Shown: positions 35,546 through 44,225 of the stretch, piece by piece
Layout: the number at the start of each line of letters is the position of its first letter
Numbering within the stretch: the first letter of the stretch is position 1
Origin: UBA7957 sp965222695
Lineage (GTDB): Bacteria; Pseudomonadota; Gammaproteobacteria; Granulosicoccales; Granulosicoccaceae
Direction: 5' to 3'
Length of the DNA stretch: 64,000 nt
Assembly: GCA_965222695.1 (NCBI GenBank)
Contig: OZ244967.1
Location: 1,116,001 to 1,180,000, forward strand
Position numbers and translations under genes: made by a program
The notes under the pieces: generated by a model
Databases searched by the model: none
The model's input: the letters and a program-made list of their open reading frames with translations, nothing else
What the model was told of the DNA's origin: nothing

Positions 35546-37000
35546 TTAAAACTCGTAACTCACTTCCACCTCTAACCAATAAAACTCTTTACCTGAAAAT
35601 TGCCCATAGGCATCGCCGGCAGTAAATCTCGAAAATGTCGCATCGATGGTAAAGTCATTTTCAAATTCGTGTTGGTAGCTGATACCGATTTCCTCTCCAA
35701 GGCTATCAATTCCCTGCAGCGTTTCAAGGTCTAATTTATTGTTCGCGCTTTCGTCAAAGGTGTACATTTTTTTATATTTATGGAGCAAAAGCGAAACCAA
35801 GCCGTTTCGTTTAACCGGAATCCCGAGAGTCAGAGATGTGATTTCGATATTGCTTAACGAAGGCTCAAACAAGGCACCATAATAGTTAAGCGGCTTGTCA
35901 TTCCCGTGTAATCCGGTTTGCCTGAAACTCTTTGAGCCTTCGGGGTCATTCTTTGGAGTACCGGAGCCGGCCGCGTAGCCCAGGGTTAGCTCAGTTCCGT
36001 TTAAGTGGGGGAATCTCCAGGAAAGAGCCGTATCTATCGCCCAGCCGCGAATGCTCTGACGCTCGGTTCCGGCAATTTTCAGAGGCTCGGCCGGGTTATG
36101 GTTTGCTCGGCTTGCGTTTTCATTTTCCTCTTCGTTTTCATCGTCTTCTTCCTCTTCTTCGGTCAGTGTCAATTCTTCCTTGCCCCGCATAATGGCAAAA
36201 TCCGCTGACAGCGAAAGCCCGCCCCCGTAACCTGTGACCGGGAAGTCTCCAAAGTATCTTAGCCCCAGCCAGTTAATGCGTGCGTCTGCTTCATCGAATT
36301 GATTCTCTCCGACCGTCTGGCCACTTCGGTATTCGGACGAGCGGTCATCCAGATGACTGAAAAAAGCATCAAATTTACCGTAGTCCGTTTCGGCAAAAGA
36401 CATTTGAGATAAAAGCCAGTACAGTGAATCCTCCTCCGGATCCTCAATATCCCGCATCGAGCTTATAGGCGTCGACAGGCGTCCCAGAACAATGGACATT
36501 GATGTCTCGTTAAAGTCTTTGCCCAGTGTAATGGCATCCAGTTCGCTATCCCACCACCAGCCGCGCTTGTCTTCAATACTTTGTCGACCAAGTCTGAAAT
36601 AGGTCGAATCTTCTGCCGGCTCCCATTGCAGCCACAGCTCATTTAGCTCAACGAAATCGCTCTGCTTCCATTTGGATTTGCCGGGAGTTTGAATCTGTTC
36701 CACGATTCCGCTTGCACTGAGGAATCCGTTCACTGAGTCGGAGAGAGAGGACTCCCATTCCAACTCCAATTCCAGGGAACGTTCGCGATCGTCCTCTTTT
36801 TTTGGTTGATCATCGAAGTAAGCGGATAAAGATTCCTGCTTATAGATGATCGATATTTCTGCCTCTTCTTCAGTCTCGACTTCATCGTCTGATTCTTCTT
36901 CAGCGTAACAAAGCACCCAAGGCAAAAATACTGAGGAAAAAAGAAACAAGATCAATCTCAGCCTTTTTACACGTCGCGTGGACTTAGTCGGTGTCGCCAT
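35546..37000 (-). CDS. Outer-membrane beta-barrel protein, alginate-export (AlgE) like
   Basis: A protein of 484 residues with a basic N-terminus and hydrophobic signal sequence (LILFLFSSVFLPWVLCYA) followed by an acidic linker (EEESDDEVETEEEAE). Amphipathic strands continue to the end, which is the typical outer-membrane terminus SYEF with final Phe. WESSLSDSVNGFLSASG, ELNELWLQW and FRLGRQSIEDKRGWWWDSELDAITL match the alginate-export porin pattern. Residues around 270-290 are a run of Glu/Asp (LTEEEEEDDENEEENEN), likely an extended loop. It converges with the acyltransferase (24-bp gap). The substrate is unknown; exopolysaccharide or small anions are possible. Confidence 0.75.
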   Translation of the reverse strand: MATPTKSTRRVKRLRLILFLFSSVFLPWVLCYAEEESDDEVETEEEAEISIIYKQESLSAYFDDQPKKEDDRERSLELELEWESSLSDSVNGFLSASGIVEQIQTPGKSKWKQSDFVELNELWLQWEPAEDSTYFRLGRQSIEDKRGWWWDSELDAITLGKDFNETSMSIVLGRLSTPISSMRDIEDPEEDSLYWLLSQMSFAETDYGKFDAFFSHLDDRSSEYRSGQTVGENQFDEADARINWLGLRYFGDFPVTGYGGGLSLSADFAIMRGKEELTLTEEEEEDDENEEENENASRANHNPAEPLKIAGTERQSIRGWAIDTALSWRFPHLNGTELTLGYAAGSGTPKNDPEGSKSFRQTGLHGNDKPLNYYGALFEPSLSNIEITSLTLGIPVKRNGLVSLLLHKYKKMYTFDESANNKLDLETLQGIDSLGEEIGISYQHEFENDFTIDATFSRFTAGDAYGQFSGKEFYWLEVEVSYEF

Positions 37001-37217
37001 GGCATGATTTCCGCAAATATTAATTCATTGTCGCTTCACGTTTTTGATCATAAACCAGTCAAGCGTGGATAGGTTCACCATATGATAATGTAGACTGTTG
37101 AGGAATCTTTTAAACTGTCAATCACAGGCAATCACGCCGAAACCTTAATCATTAGGTTGATGGATCGGTAGTACTTTTTTACTAGTCCTGATTGTATTTT
37201 GAGTGGAATCTGCGTAA

Positions 37218-37898
37218 ATGAGAGCACTTCTGATAGAAGACGATAATCTGCTCGCTGATTTTATCCGAAAAGGTATGGGTGAGGCAGGGTACAGTGTACT
37301 GCACGCCGCGGATGGCATGGCAGGTTTGGACGCAGCCATTAACGAGCATTTCGATGTCGCTATTATCGATTTGATGCTGCCCTTTATGGATGGACTGAGT
37401 ATTATTGAAAGAATGCGGGAAAAAAAGATCAGTGCACCGGTCATTATTCTCAGCGCCAAACGATCCGTTGATGACCGAGTGCTTGGATTGCGCCGTGGCG
37501 GAGACGACTATCTTACCAAGCCTTTTTCCTTTAGTGAGCTGCTGGCGCGGGTGGATGCTTTGCTCAGGCGGACAGGGGAAATGGAACCGGCGTCATCCCT
37601 GAAAATTCATGACCTGGAAATGGATTTACTGTCACGCAAGGTAACCCGCGCGGGTCAGAGAATCGATCTGCAGCCAAAGGAGTTCTCGTTACTGGATTAT
37701 CTGATCAGAAATGCCGGGCATGTGGTTTCCAAAACCATGATTATGGAGCGTGTCTGGAATTATAATTTTGACCCTTGCACCAATGTGGTTGAAGCGAGAA
37801 TCAGCAAACTCCGGGAAAAAGTTGATAAGGGATTTGATCAGCCTTTAATCCATACTGTCAGAGGTGTGGGTTACGTCTTGAGAAAGCCCGATGATTAA
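37218..37898 (+). CDS. OmpR-family response regulator
   Basis: A DNA-binding response regulator of 226 residues. The receiver domain has the acidic pair EDDN near residues 7-10, the phospho-acceptor Asp in AIIDLMLP (about residue 51) and the conserved Lys in DDYLTKPFSFSELLARV. The C-terminal winged helix (QPKEFSLLDYLIRNAGHVVSKTMIMERVWNYNFDP...VEARISKLREKV) is of the OmpR/PhoB type. It overlaps the histidine kinase gene by eight bases. It lies 217 bp from the divergent porin gene, which is a possible target (inference). Confidence 0.95.
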   Translation: MRALLIEDDNLLADFIRKGMGEAGYSVLHAADGMAGLDAAINEHFDVAIIDLMLPFMDGLSIIERMREKKISAPVIILSAKRSVDDRVLGLRRGGDDYLTKPFSFSELLARVDALLRRTGEMEPASSLKIHDLEMDLLSRKVTRAGQRIDLQPKEFSLLDYLIRNAGHVVSKTMIMERVWNYNFDPCTNVVEARISKLREKVDKGFDQPLIHTVRGVGYVLRKPDD

Positions 37899-39345
37899 AT
37901 CACTGGTTCCCAATACACTGAACGCCAGGTTGTCCTTGTATTACGCCCTGGCATTTCTACTCTGCCTTGGGCTTGCATTTACCGCCCTGTATTGGTCGGT
38001 CAATACGGTGTTTAATCAACAACTCGATGAAGATCTTGTAGAGGACATTGAGGAATTATCGGCTCTGCTTGACGACAAGGGAATCGAGCGGATTAAACAG
38101 GAGATCGATTATGAGGCACAGGGCGCCGAAGGCGATTCGGTTTTTTTGAGACTTTATTCCAACAAAGGAGAATTGATCTACCGCTCCAGAGATTCCGCCT
38201 GGCAAGGGCTGGAGCTCGATCAGGATCAAATTCTGGCTCAGACGGAACCCGGAGCTGAGCCGTTTTTACAGACCGTTTCGCTCCAATCACAGGATGCGGA
38301 AACGCGGATAATTTACGGTGCGGTATCGGCCGAGCATATTATGGTTGTAGGCGAATCGCTGGAGGAGAGGGAAGACGTCATGGAAATTCTGCTGCTGGCA
38401 TTTGCAGCCGTTTTTCTGGTGGCCATACCTCTCGCTTCAATACTGGTCTGGTACCTCACCCGACGGGCCGTGCGGGGTATAGAAGCGGTCAGCCGGGCTG
38501 CATCGGATATCAAACGCGGTGATCTGGCGCGCAGGGTTGGCGTTCATAACCAGCTGAATGAGGTTCAGACGCTCGCGGATACCTTCGACGCCATGGCCGA
38601 ACGAATCCAGACTCTGATCAAGAATATGCGGGAAATGACGGATAATATGGCGCATGATCTGCGCAGCCCGTTGGGCCGGGTGAGAGTCCTTTCAGAGAGT
38701 ATTCTCAGACCGGATACGAGCAAAGAGGAATCTCAGCAGATTGCGGAAAGCACCATCAATGAATGCGACCGTCTGATAAAAATGATTAATACTTCTCTGG
38801 ATGTGGCCGAAGCGGAAGCCGGTATCGCCTGCATGCAGAAGGAGCGATTGAAGTTTTGCAATATCGTGGATGACACCTGTGATTTATTCGAACCCGTGAT
38901 CGAACAAAAAAATATTCATATGCAGATTGAACTGAAAAAGGACTGTCAAATACAAGGGGATAAATCCAGTCTTCAGCGTATGCTGGCGAATTTGTTTGAC
39001 AATGCGATTAAATTTACACCCGCGGGAGGAACCATTTCAATTCATATGTACCAGGACGAACAAACTGTTCGCCTGACTATTCGAGATAACGGCATAGGTA
39101 TACCCGATAGCGATTTACCCTTTATCTTTAACCGCTTTTACCGCTGCGATCAGAGTCGTACCAGCAATGGTTGCGGGCTTGGTCTGAGTTACGCCCGCGC
39201 CGTTGCCAGGGATCACGGTGGCGATATACGGGTGAGCAGTGTTGAAGGGGAATTCAGCGAATTTACGGTTGAGTTGCCGAAAGTATTGAAAACCAGTGCT
39301 CCATCCCTGGAGGTGCCTGCACCCTCGTCGAACGCGCTAAGCTGA
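37891..39345 (+). CDS. Sensor histidine kinase
   Basis: An inner-membrane sensor kinase of 484 residues. The first membrane helix is near residues 15-35 (ALAFLLCLGLAFTALYWSV), then a periplasmic domain of about 120 residues, a second helix (LLLAFAAVFLVAIPLASILVWYL) and a HAMP domain (RRAVRGIEAVSRAASDIKRGDL). The phospho-accepting His lies in NMAHDLRSPLGRVRV. The ATPase has N-box LANLFDNAIKFTP, G1 DNGIGIPDSDLPFIFNRFYR and G2 GCGLGLSYARAVARDHGG. All catalytic boxes are present. The stimulus is unknown. Confidence 0.95.
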   Translation: MIKSLVPNTLNARLSLYYALAFLLCLGLAFTALYWSVNTVFNQQLDEDLVEDIEELSALLDDKGIERIKQEIDYEAQGAEGDSVFLRLYSNKGELIYRSRDSAWQGLELDQDQILAQTEPGAEPFLQTVSLQSQDAETRIIYGAVSAEHIMVVGESLEEREDVMEILLLAFAAVFLVAIPLASILVWYLTRRAVRGIEAVSRAASDIKRGDLARRVGVHNQLNEVQTLADTFDAMAERIQTLIKNMREMTDNMAHDLRSPLGRVRVLSESILRPDTSKEESQQIAESTINECDRLIKMINTSLDVAEAEAGIACMQKERLKFCNIVDDTCDLFEPVIEQKNIHMQIELKKDCQIQGDKSSLQRMLANLFDNAIKFTPAGGTISIHMYQDEQTVRLTIRDNGIGIPDSDLPFIFNRFYRCDQSRTSNGCGLGLSYARAVARDHGGDIRVSSVEGEFSEFTVELPKVLKTSAPSLEVPAPSSNALS

Positions 39346-39492
39346 ATACAGAGCAGCTAATAATACCGTCATTGCAGGGAAAGCCGAACTCTCTCCATAA
39401 GTTCAGGCTTGTTGAAAGGCGGTGAATCACCATTCTCCTGAACATGTCTGACCTTTACAACGGACTGACTTAGCAAAGTGATCATTTGATAA

Positions 39493-39574
39493 TCTCCCGG
39501 TGAAAGTCCGGTCAAGTTGTACCTGTAGCCTGATCAGTGACCGAATATCGGTAGCCAGAGTCACTGACGGGAGA
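39493..39574 (+). ncRNA. Structured 5' leader that pairs with the ribosome-binding site
   Basis: TCTCCCG (39493-39499) is exactly complementary to CGGGAGA (39568-39574), and that second strand is the Shine-Dalgarno of the lipoprotein gene starting at 39580. Inside this closing stem are TCAGTG (39534-39539) pairing with CACTGA (39562-39567), and ACCGA (39540-39544) pairing with TCGGT (39548-39552) around ATA. CCGG pairs with CCGG across TGAAAGT (39497-39511), an alternative to the closing stem. Three consistent helices and a hidden ribosome-binding site suggest a riboswitch, thermometer or translational operator. CGGTGAAAGTCCGG and AGCCAGAG faintly recall cobalamin-riboswitch elements, but the match is too partial to assign. 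Confidence 0.5.
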
Positions 39575-39579
39575 GTGCA

Positions 39580-41034
39580 ATGTTGAAAAGAAAATTTGAA
39601 CCCAATATGGGCGGGCTGGTATTGGCTGCTTCAATCTCTGTATTGGCGGCAGCTTGTTCGAGCAGTTCCGATGACAAGAAAGACAGTTCCAACCCACCGG
39701 TCAATAACGACCCCTCCACAAGCAACGACCCTGCTGAGCCCGTGTTTTCAGCATTGATCTTTGATGAAGATTCCGCGGATGTGGTGAATATGTACTTTCC
39801 ACTGATACCGGGTACGTCCGCCACCTATGAAGGTATCAATGATGAAGGTGATGTCGAGACGGTAGTTACTACCGTTTCGCACGAAACACGTGAAATTGCC
39901 GGTATCGAAAGCCGCATTGTGGTCGACCGGGAGTATGAAGACGGGGAACTGGTTGAGGAGACTTTCGATTGGTATGCCGAGGACATCGAAGGTAACGTCT
40001 GGTATATGGGCGAAGCGTCGACTGAATACGAAGACGAGGAGCCCGTAAGTACCGATGGTTCCTGGGAAACCGGTGTCGATGTGGATAATACAGGTCAGGT
40101 CGGACAGGCGGGAATTATCATGAAAGCCATGCCTGTCGTGGGCGATACCTATCAACATGAAATTTATCCCGGCGTTGCGGAAGACGGCGCCGAGGTGGTT
40201 TCCCTGAATACACTCTACACCTTCAGGGACGGCAGCACCGCCGAAACCCTGCAGATTCAGGAGTTTGATCCGCTCGAACCGGATGGCGATGACGAATATA
40301 AATATTATATTCTCAACCAGGGATTGATCGCGGAAGAAAACATCGATGGCTCAGACCGCATCGAGCTGATATCAAGGAGTGATCAGGCAATGCCGGATAT
40401 TGACCCAGACGATTTCACCGATTCAACCACAATTGACAATCCTTATCTGCCCTATGTCCCGGGTGCGGTTTACAACTATGAGGTAGAAACCGATGAGGGC
40501 CTGGAGGAGATTCTGGTCGAAGTGCTGACTGAAACCCGAGAGGTGATGGGAGTCACAACCCGCGTCGTCAGAGACCGTGTCTTTATCGACGGGTTGTTGA
40601 TAGAGGACACACGGGATTGGTTTGCCCAGGATGATGACGGAAACGTGTGGTACTTCGGCGAAGCCGTGGATAACTTCGAATATGACGACGACGGAGAACT
40701 TGAGGAAGTCGACCATGAGGGTGCCTGGGAAGCCGGAATCGACGGGGCTCAGCCCGGTATCGTCATGTTAGCAGAGCCCAGGGTGGGTGATTCCTACCGT
40801 CAGGAGTTTTTACCCGGAGAAGCGGAAGATCTTGGCGCAGTGGTCGCGATGGATGTCGAAATCACACTCGAAGACGGGCGTCAATTTACAACTCTGAAGA
40901 CCCGGGACTGGAATCCGTTGGAAGACGAATCCGGCGATGAGTTTAAGTACTATGCAGAGGGAATAGGCCTGGTCCGTGAAGAAGAGGAAGACGGCGAAGA
41001 GCAGGTGGATCTGATATCCTTCGATTTACCCTAG
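39580..41034 (+). CDS. Lipoprotein with two tandem homologous domains
   Basis: A lipoprotein of 484 residues, unrecognised family. The lipobox is LAAAC (Cys near residue 26), followed by a Ser/Asp/Pro/Asn-rich linker. Two acidic domains of about 190 residues are clearly duplicated. Each has an opening block (NMYFPLIPGTSATYE / NPYLPYVPGAVYNYE), a THETRE/TETREV...G block, DWYAEDIEGNVWYMGEA / DWFAQDDDGNVWYFGEA, a GIIMKAMPVVGDTYQ / GIVMLAEPRVGDSYR block and a closing EYKYYILNQGLI / EFKYYAEGIGLV block. It is strongly acidic throughout. The gene stands alone, and its ribosome-binding site GGGAGAG is embedded in a structured leader. A ligand-binding or cell-surface role is possible. Confidence 0.85.
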   Translation: MLKRKFEPNMGGLVLAASISVLAAACSSSSDDKKDSSNPPVNNDPSTSNDPAEPVFSALIFDEDSADVVNMYFPLIPGTSATYEGINDEGDVETVVTTVSHETREIAGIESRIVVDREYEDGELVEETFDWYAEDIEGNVWYMGEASTEYEDEEPVSTDGSWETGVDVDNTGQVGQAGIIMKAMPVVGDTYQHEIYPGVAEDGAEVVSLNTLYTFRDGSTAETLQIQEFDPLEPDGDDEYKYYILNQGLIAEENIDGSDRIELISRSDQAMPDIDPDDFTDSTTIDNPYLPYVPGAVYNYEVETDEGLEEILVEVLTETREVMGVTTRVVRDRVFIDGLLIEDTRDWFAQDDDGNVWYFGEAVDNFEYDDDGELEEVDHEGAWEAGIDGAQPGIVMLAEPRVGDSYRQEFLPGEAEDLGAVVAMDVEITLEDGRQFTTLKTRDWNPLEDESGDEFKYYAEGIGLVREEEEDGEEQVDLISFDLP

Positions 41035-41101
41035 TAAAAACGGGAGCCCCCCGACAAGCCTTGCCGGGGAGGCAACCGGAGTTTGACAGACCCGGGAGTG
41101 T

Positions 41102-41153
41102 CGTAGGAGCGAGGCCCCCTCGCGATTTATCGCTTGCAGGGCAGGCTCCTACG
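41102..41153. repeat. REP pair (BIME-like), copy 3
   Basis: Unit one at 41102-41125 (core GTAGGAGCGAGGCCCCCTCG) and unit two at 41130-41153 (core CTTGCAGGGCAGGCTCCTAC) face each other across a four-base spacer. This is the most compact copy of the pair also seen at 2747-2817 and, split, at 6918-7105. The outer CGTAGGAGC and GCTCCTACG can also pair with each other. It lies between the lipoprotein and DUF255 genes and may terminate or stabilise the lipoprotein transcript. Confidence 0.8.
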
Positions 41154-41259
41154 ATTAGCCGAGCAGAAAGAGAGCGAGATAGATAGAAGAAAGGCATCTG
41201 ATGGCTGAACTTTTGTGTCAGCTACCGCTCTACCAAAGCGATTCCGGAGAGCAAAAGCG

Positions 41260-43059
41260 ATGCGATTCCAACTCTTATTGTTGCTGCTGGTTTTTTCAGC
41301 AACAACCCAGGCGGCCAATCAGCTGCAAAATCACCATTCTCCTTACCTGGCACTACATGGCGAGGACCCGATTGAGTGGATGCAATGGAACGCTGATGTA
41401 TTGGCTAAGGCCCAGGCTGAAAAAAAGCTGATTTTTATTTCAGTGGGTTATTTTGCCTGCCACTGGTGCCATGTCATGCACCAGGAGAGTTTTCAGGACC
41501 CGGTAGTGGCGAAATTCCTGAACGAACATTATGTATCAGTCAAAGTTGACCGGGAACTCAATCCGGTACTCGATAAACGCCTTATCGACTTTGTGCAGAT
41601 AACCGCCGGTCGAGCAGGTTGGCCGCTGAATGTTATCTTAACGCCCAAAGCCTACTCGATTGCCGGCGGGACTTATCTGCCCAGGGATATTTTTTTAGAT
41701 GCCTTGCAGCGCTTCTCGGGCCATTGGGAGCAAAGGCGGGAGCAATTAACCACCGAAGCTGTCGCGCTGAACAACGAGATTGAACAACTGACTGCAAAGA
41801 ACGATCGGCGCGGAAAGAAAAGCAAGATCGCTGAAAACGTCGGCGGGTTTCTCAGCCAGGCCATGGACAGAGCGGACAGCCTGCAGGGAGGTTTCGGAGA
41901 TCAAAGTAAATTTCCTTCCATTATGCAGCTGATGGCATTGCTGCATATCAACCGCCGGGAACAGCGCGATGATATCGATGAGTTTTTACTCTTAACGCTT
42001 GATCAAATGCGCCATAACGGTCTGCATGATGAAATCGGCGGAGGATTTTTTCGCTATACTGTTGACCCCGATTGGCAAACCCCGCATTACGAAAAAATGT
42101 TGTACACAAATGCAATGATGACGATGCTGTATTTTGACGCAGCACGTCAGTATTCTCGCCCCGATTACCGTGATACAGCGATAGAGACGCTGAATTTTTT
42201 GCGTGAGTTTATGCGTACCGCTGATGGCGGCTATATTGCCAGTCTTTCGGCGGTTGACGATAAAGACATTGAGGGAGGTTATTATTTATTCCACGCGGAG
42301 ACGCTGGATAGCATCCTGAGCCCCGATGAATTCGCCCTGCTTAAACAGGCATGGGAACTGGAACGGCATATTCAATCGGAGGCGGGAAATCTGCCCGTGA
42401 TGCGGCGATCACTTGCCGAACTGGCAGTGTCGTTTAACAGCAGTAAGACCATGATCAGTAATAAGCTGCAGAATATTCGCACCAAACTCAAAACGTGGAG
42501 AGATAAAAACCGGGTATTGCCCAAAGATGACAAACTTTTATCCGGCTGGAATGCCTTGGTTTTGTCCGCCTACGCTCATGCCTACGATGACTATCCGCAG
42601 TCCCGAGGGGATGGCGCAAAACTCGCCGGTTTTCTGTCCGATCTTTGGGATGGGGAGAAACTGTATAAATCATCGAAAAAACTATCCGACGGTACGATGG
42701 GTGACTATGCGGCGGTTGCCTGGGGATTGATGCGCTGGGGGCATGTCAGCGGCGACGAAACCGCGATGCAGACCGCCGGCGCGATTGTTCATTCGGCATG
42801 GAATAAGTTCCACGGTGAAAAAGGCTGGCTCGAGGCGGATAAATCGCTGTTGCCCGGAAACTACCAGCGAACCCATATCGAAGACTCACCCATTCCCTCG
42901 CCGGAAACCCTGCTGCTGGAGACGACCGAGCTGATGCCGGATACGCAAGCGAATTCCGCGATAAAAGCCAGACTTGCAGATCTGTTGGCTCTGTCCTCGC
43001 ATGCAATTGAATCAAATCCTTACCGTTACGCGTCGCTTATCGCATTCGCGTCGAGATAA
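41260..43059 (+). CDS. Exported DUF255 / thioredoxin-domain protein (YyaL-like)
   Basis: A protein of about 599 residues. The start at 41260 (MRFQLLLLLLVFSATTQA) gives a textbook signal peptide, so I prefer it to an ATG 45 bases upstream. The N-terminal thioredoxin-like domain (DUF255) has NHHSPYLALHGEDPIEWMQWNADVLAKAQAEKK, the CHWCHVM motif and AGWPLNVILTP. The C-terminal six-hairpin-like region includes GGFGDQSKFPS, GGGFFRYTVDPDWQTPHYEKMLYTNA, SLSAVDDKDIEGGYYLF and DDKLLSGWNALVLSAYA. Most YyaL/SPATA20 relatives are cytoplasmic, so export is notable. The final quarter is shorter than in the 650-700-residue relatives. Function is unknown. Confidence 0.88.
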   Translation: MRFQLLLLLLVFSATTQAANQLQNHHSPYLALHGEDPIEWMQWNADVLAKAQAEKKLIFISVGYFACHWCHVMHQESFQDPVVAKFLNEHYVSVKVDRELNPVLDKRLIDFVQITAGRAGWPLNVILTPKAYSIAGGTYLPRDIFLDALQRFSGHWEQRREQLTTEAVALNNEIEQLTAKNDRRGKKSKIAENVGGFLSQAMDRADSLQGGFGDQSKFPSIMQLMALLHINRREQRDDIDEFLLLTLDQMRHNGLHDEIGGGFFRYTVDPDWQTPHYEKMLYTNAMMTMLYFDAARQYSRPDYRDTAIETLNFLREFMRTADGGYIASLSAVDDKDIEGGYYLFHAETLDSILSPDEFALLKQAWELERHIQSEAGNLPVMRRSLAELAVSFNSSKTMISNKLQNIRTKLKTWRDKNRVLPKDDKLLSGWNALVLSAYAHAYDDYPQSRGDGAKLAGFLSDLWDGEKLYKSSKKLSDGTMGDYAAVAWGLMRWGHVSGDETAMQTAGAIVHSAWNKFHGEKGWLEADKSLLPGNYQRTHIEDSPIPSPETLLLETTELMPDTQANSAIKARLADLLALSSHAIESNPYRYASLIAFASR

Positions 43060-43211
43060 TGCCTGTGTTGCGTATCGATTCGAATCAGGTCCAACAAGCG
43101 AGGCAGGGGCTTCAGGTTTCAGCCATTGACTTCATATCAAATATTTAACTAAGTCTCTCTCTCAGGCGAGCCTATAATGGCTGCCACAGAAATAAATTCG
43201 GGCCTGCATCA

Positions 43212-44003
43212 GTGGTTAAATACAACAGAGAATATTACCGTGAAAAATACGCAGCGGACCCTCGCTATTCGGCGGGGACGGATGACTTTGACAATGAGTA
43301 TTCCGTTCGCAACAATGAATCGGGTTTATATTTCGAGACTGAACGGATACGCTCTATCTTCACGGTGCTCAATCGGCAGCGTATCTGTTTCGACGGAAAA
43401 CGAATTCTCGATATTGGTTGCAATTACGGTTTTTATTCCAACCTGTTCGCATACTTGAAAAGGGATACCGACGGTGTCTATGGAGTGGATTTTATCCAAA
43501 ACTCGATTGACACCGCGAAACGCATCAACGGCGGAATCCGTTATCAACGGCAGGATTTATACGAAGGCCTGGAATTTGAGGACCGGAGCTTTGATTTTAT
43601 CCTTGTTAACTATGTCCTTAATTGTATTACCGAGAACCGTGTGGAGGTCTGCAAAGACATAGAATCCAAGCTGAAAACGGGTGGTCACCTGCTGCTGTTC
43701 GATTTTTTTGGTGATTTTCAAGCCAATCCGATCGAATTTCTGGAAGGATTATTGCGTTTTAGAAACCCGATGAACTATATGAGCGAAAAGTTTTCCCGGG
43801 AGCAAAGAATGAATACCCATCCGAGGATTTCAAAAGCCGAAGTTGCAGACACACTGACTCAATGCGAGATCATAGATTATACAACCATGAAAGTGCCCCA
43901 GTCGTCGTTAAAATACCGGTGGAAGAAACTGCTTAACAACATCTGCGATAGCTATGCAATTGATCGATACGCTGTTATCTTGCTTCGAAAGGTCGGAGAG
44001 TAG
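43212..44003 (+). CDS. Class I SAM-dependent methyltransferase
   Basis: A cytoplasmic protein of 263 residues with a Rossmann methyltransferase core: motif I ILDIGCNYGFYSN, acidic residue ending strand 2 (YGVDFIQNSIDTAKR), motif II-like RQDLYEGLEFEDRSFDFILVNYVLNCI and post-motif LKTGGHLLLFDFFGDF. The N-terminus NREYYREKYAADPRYSAG resembles methyltransferases that act in surface-glycan or lipid pathways. The start is a GTG at 43212 without a clear ribosome-binding site; no ATG occurs in frame upstream. It is apparently a single gene, 152 bp after the DUF255 gene. The substrate is unknown. Confidence 0.85.
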   Translation: MVKYNREYYREKYAADPRYSAGTDDFDNEYSVRNNESGLYFETERIRSIFTVLNRQRICFDGKRILDIGCNYGFYSNLFAYLKRDTDGVYGVDFIQNSIDTAKRINGGIRYQRQDLYEGLEFEDRSFDFILVNYVLNCITENRVEVCKDIESKLKTGGHLLLFDFFGDFQANPIEFLEGLLRFRNPMNYMSEKFSREQRMNTHPRISKAEVADTLTQCEIIDYTTMKVPQSSLKYRWKKLLNNICDSYAIDRYAVILLRKVGE

Positions 44004-44225
44004 CCGGGAATCCGCGGATTTGCAGTCGGACCCTTTTCAGGATCCCGCAAAATGGCGCAGCAGAATCCGTACGCGATACGGCATGACGTGAATAATTCAC
44101 ACTGACCACTGCAACTATCCCACAGTATTGTGGCACCGGTTGTCGCACTATAGTCACCACAGGGCAGCAACACGAACCCGAAAATTTTAACCTAACTTTT
44201 TATTCACGATTATCGGAGAAAGACA

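Noticed and set aside
39488..39582. Assignment of the leader as a cobalamin riboswitch
   Set aside because: CGGTGAAAGTCCGG and AGCCAGAG resemble conserved boxes, but the full B12 box and the CCCCGCAACTG core are not matched, and the downstream gene has no obvious B12 link. Kept only as an unassigned structured leader.
41042..41085. Rho-independent terminator directly after the duplicated-domain lipoprotein
   Set aside because: CCCCGACAAGCCTTGCCGGGG can form a short stem with a mismatch, but no T-run follows. The REP pair slightly downstream is the stronger structure.
43177..43458. A 93-codon plus-strand frame overlapping the methyltransferase start
   Set aside because: It is in a different frame from the methyltransferase and ends inside it. 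The methyltransferase frame carries motif I and the rest of the fold.
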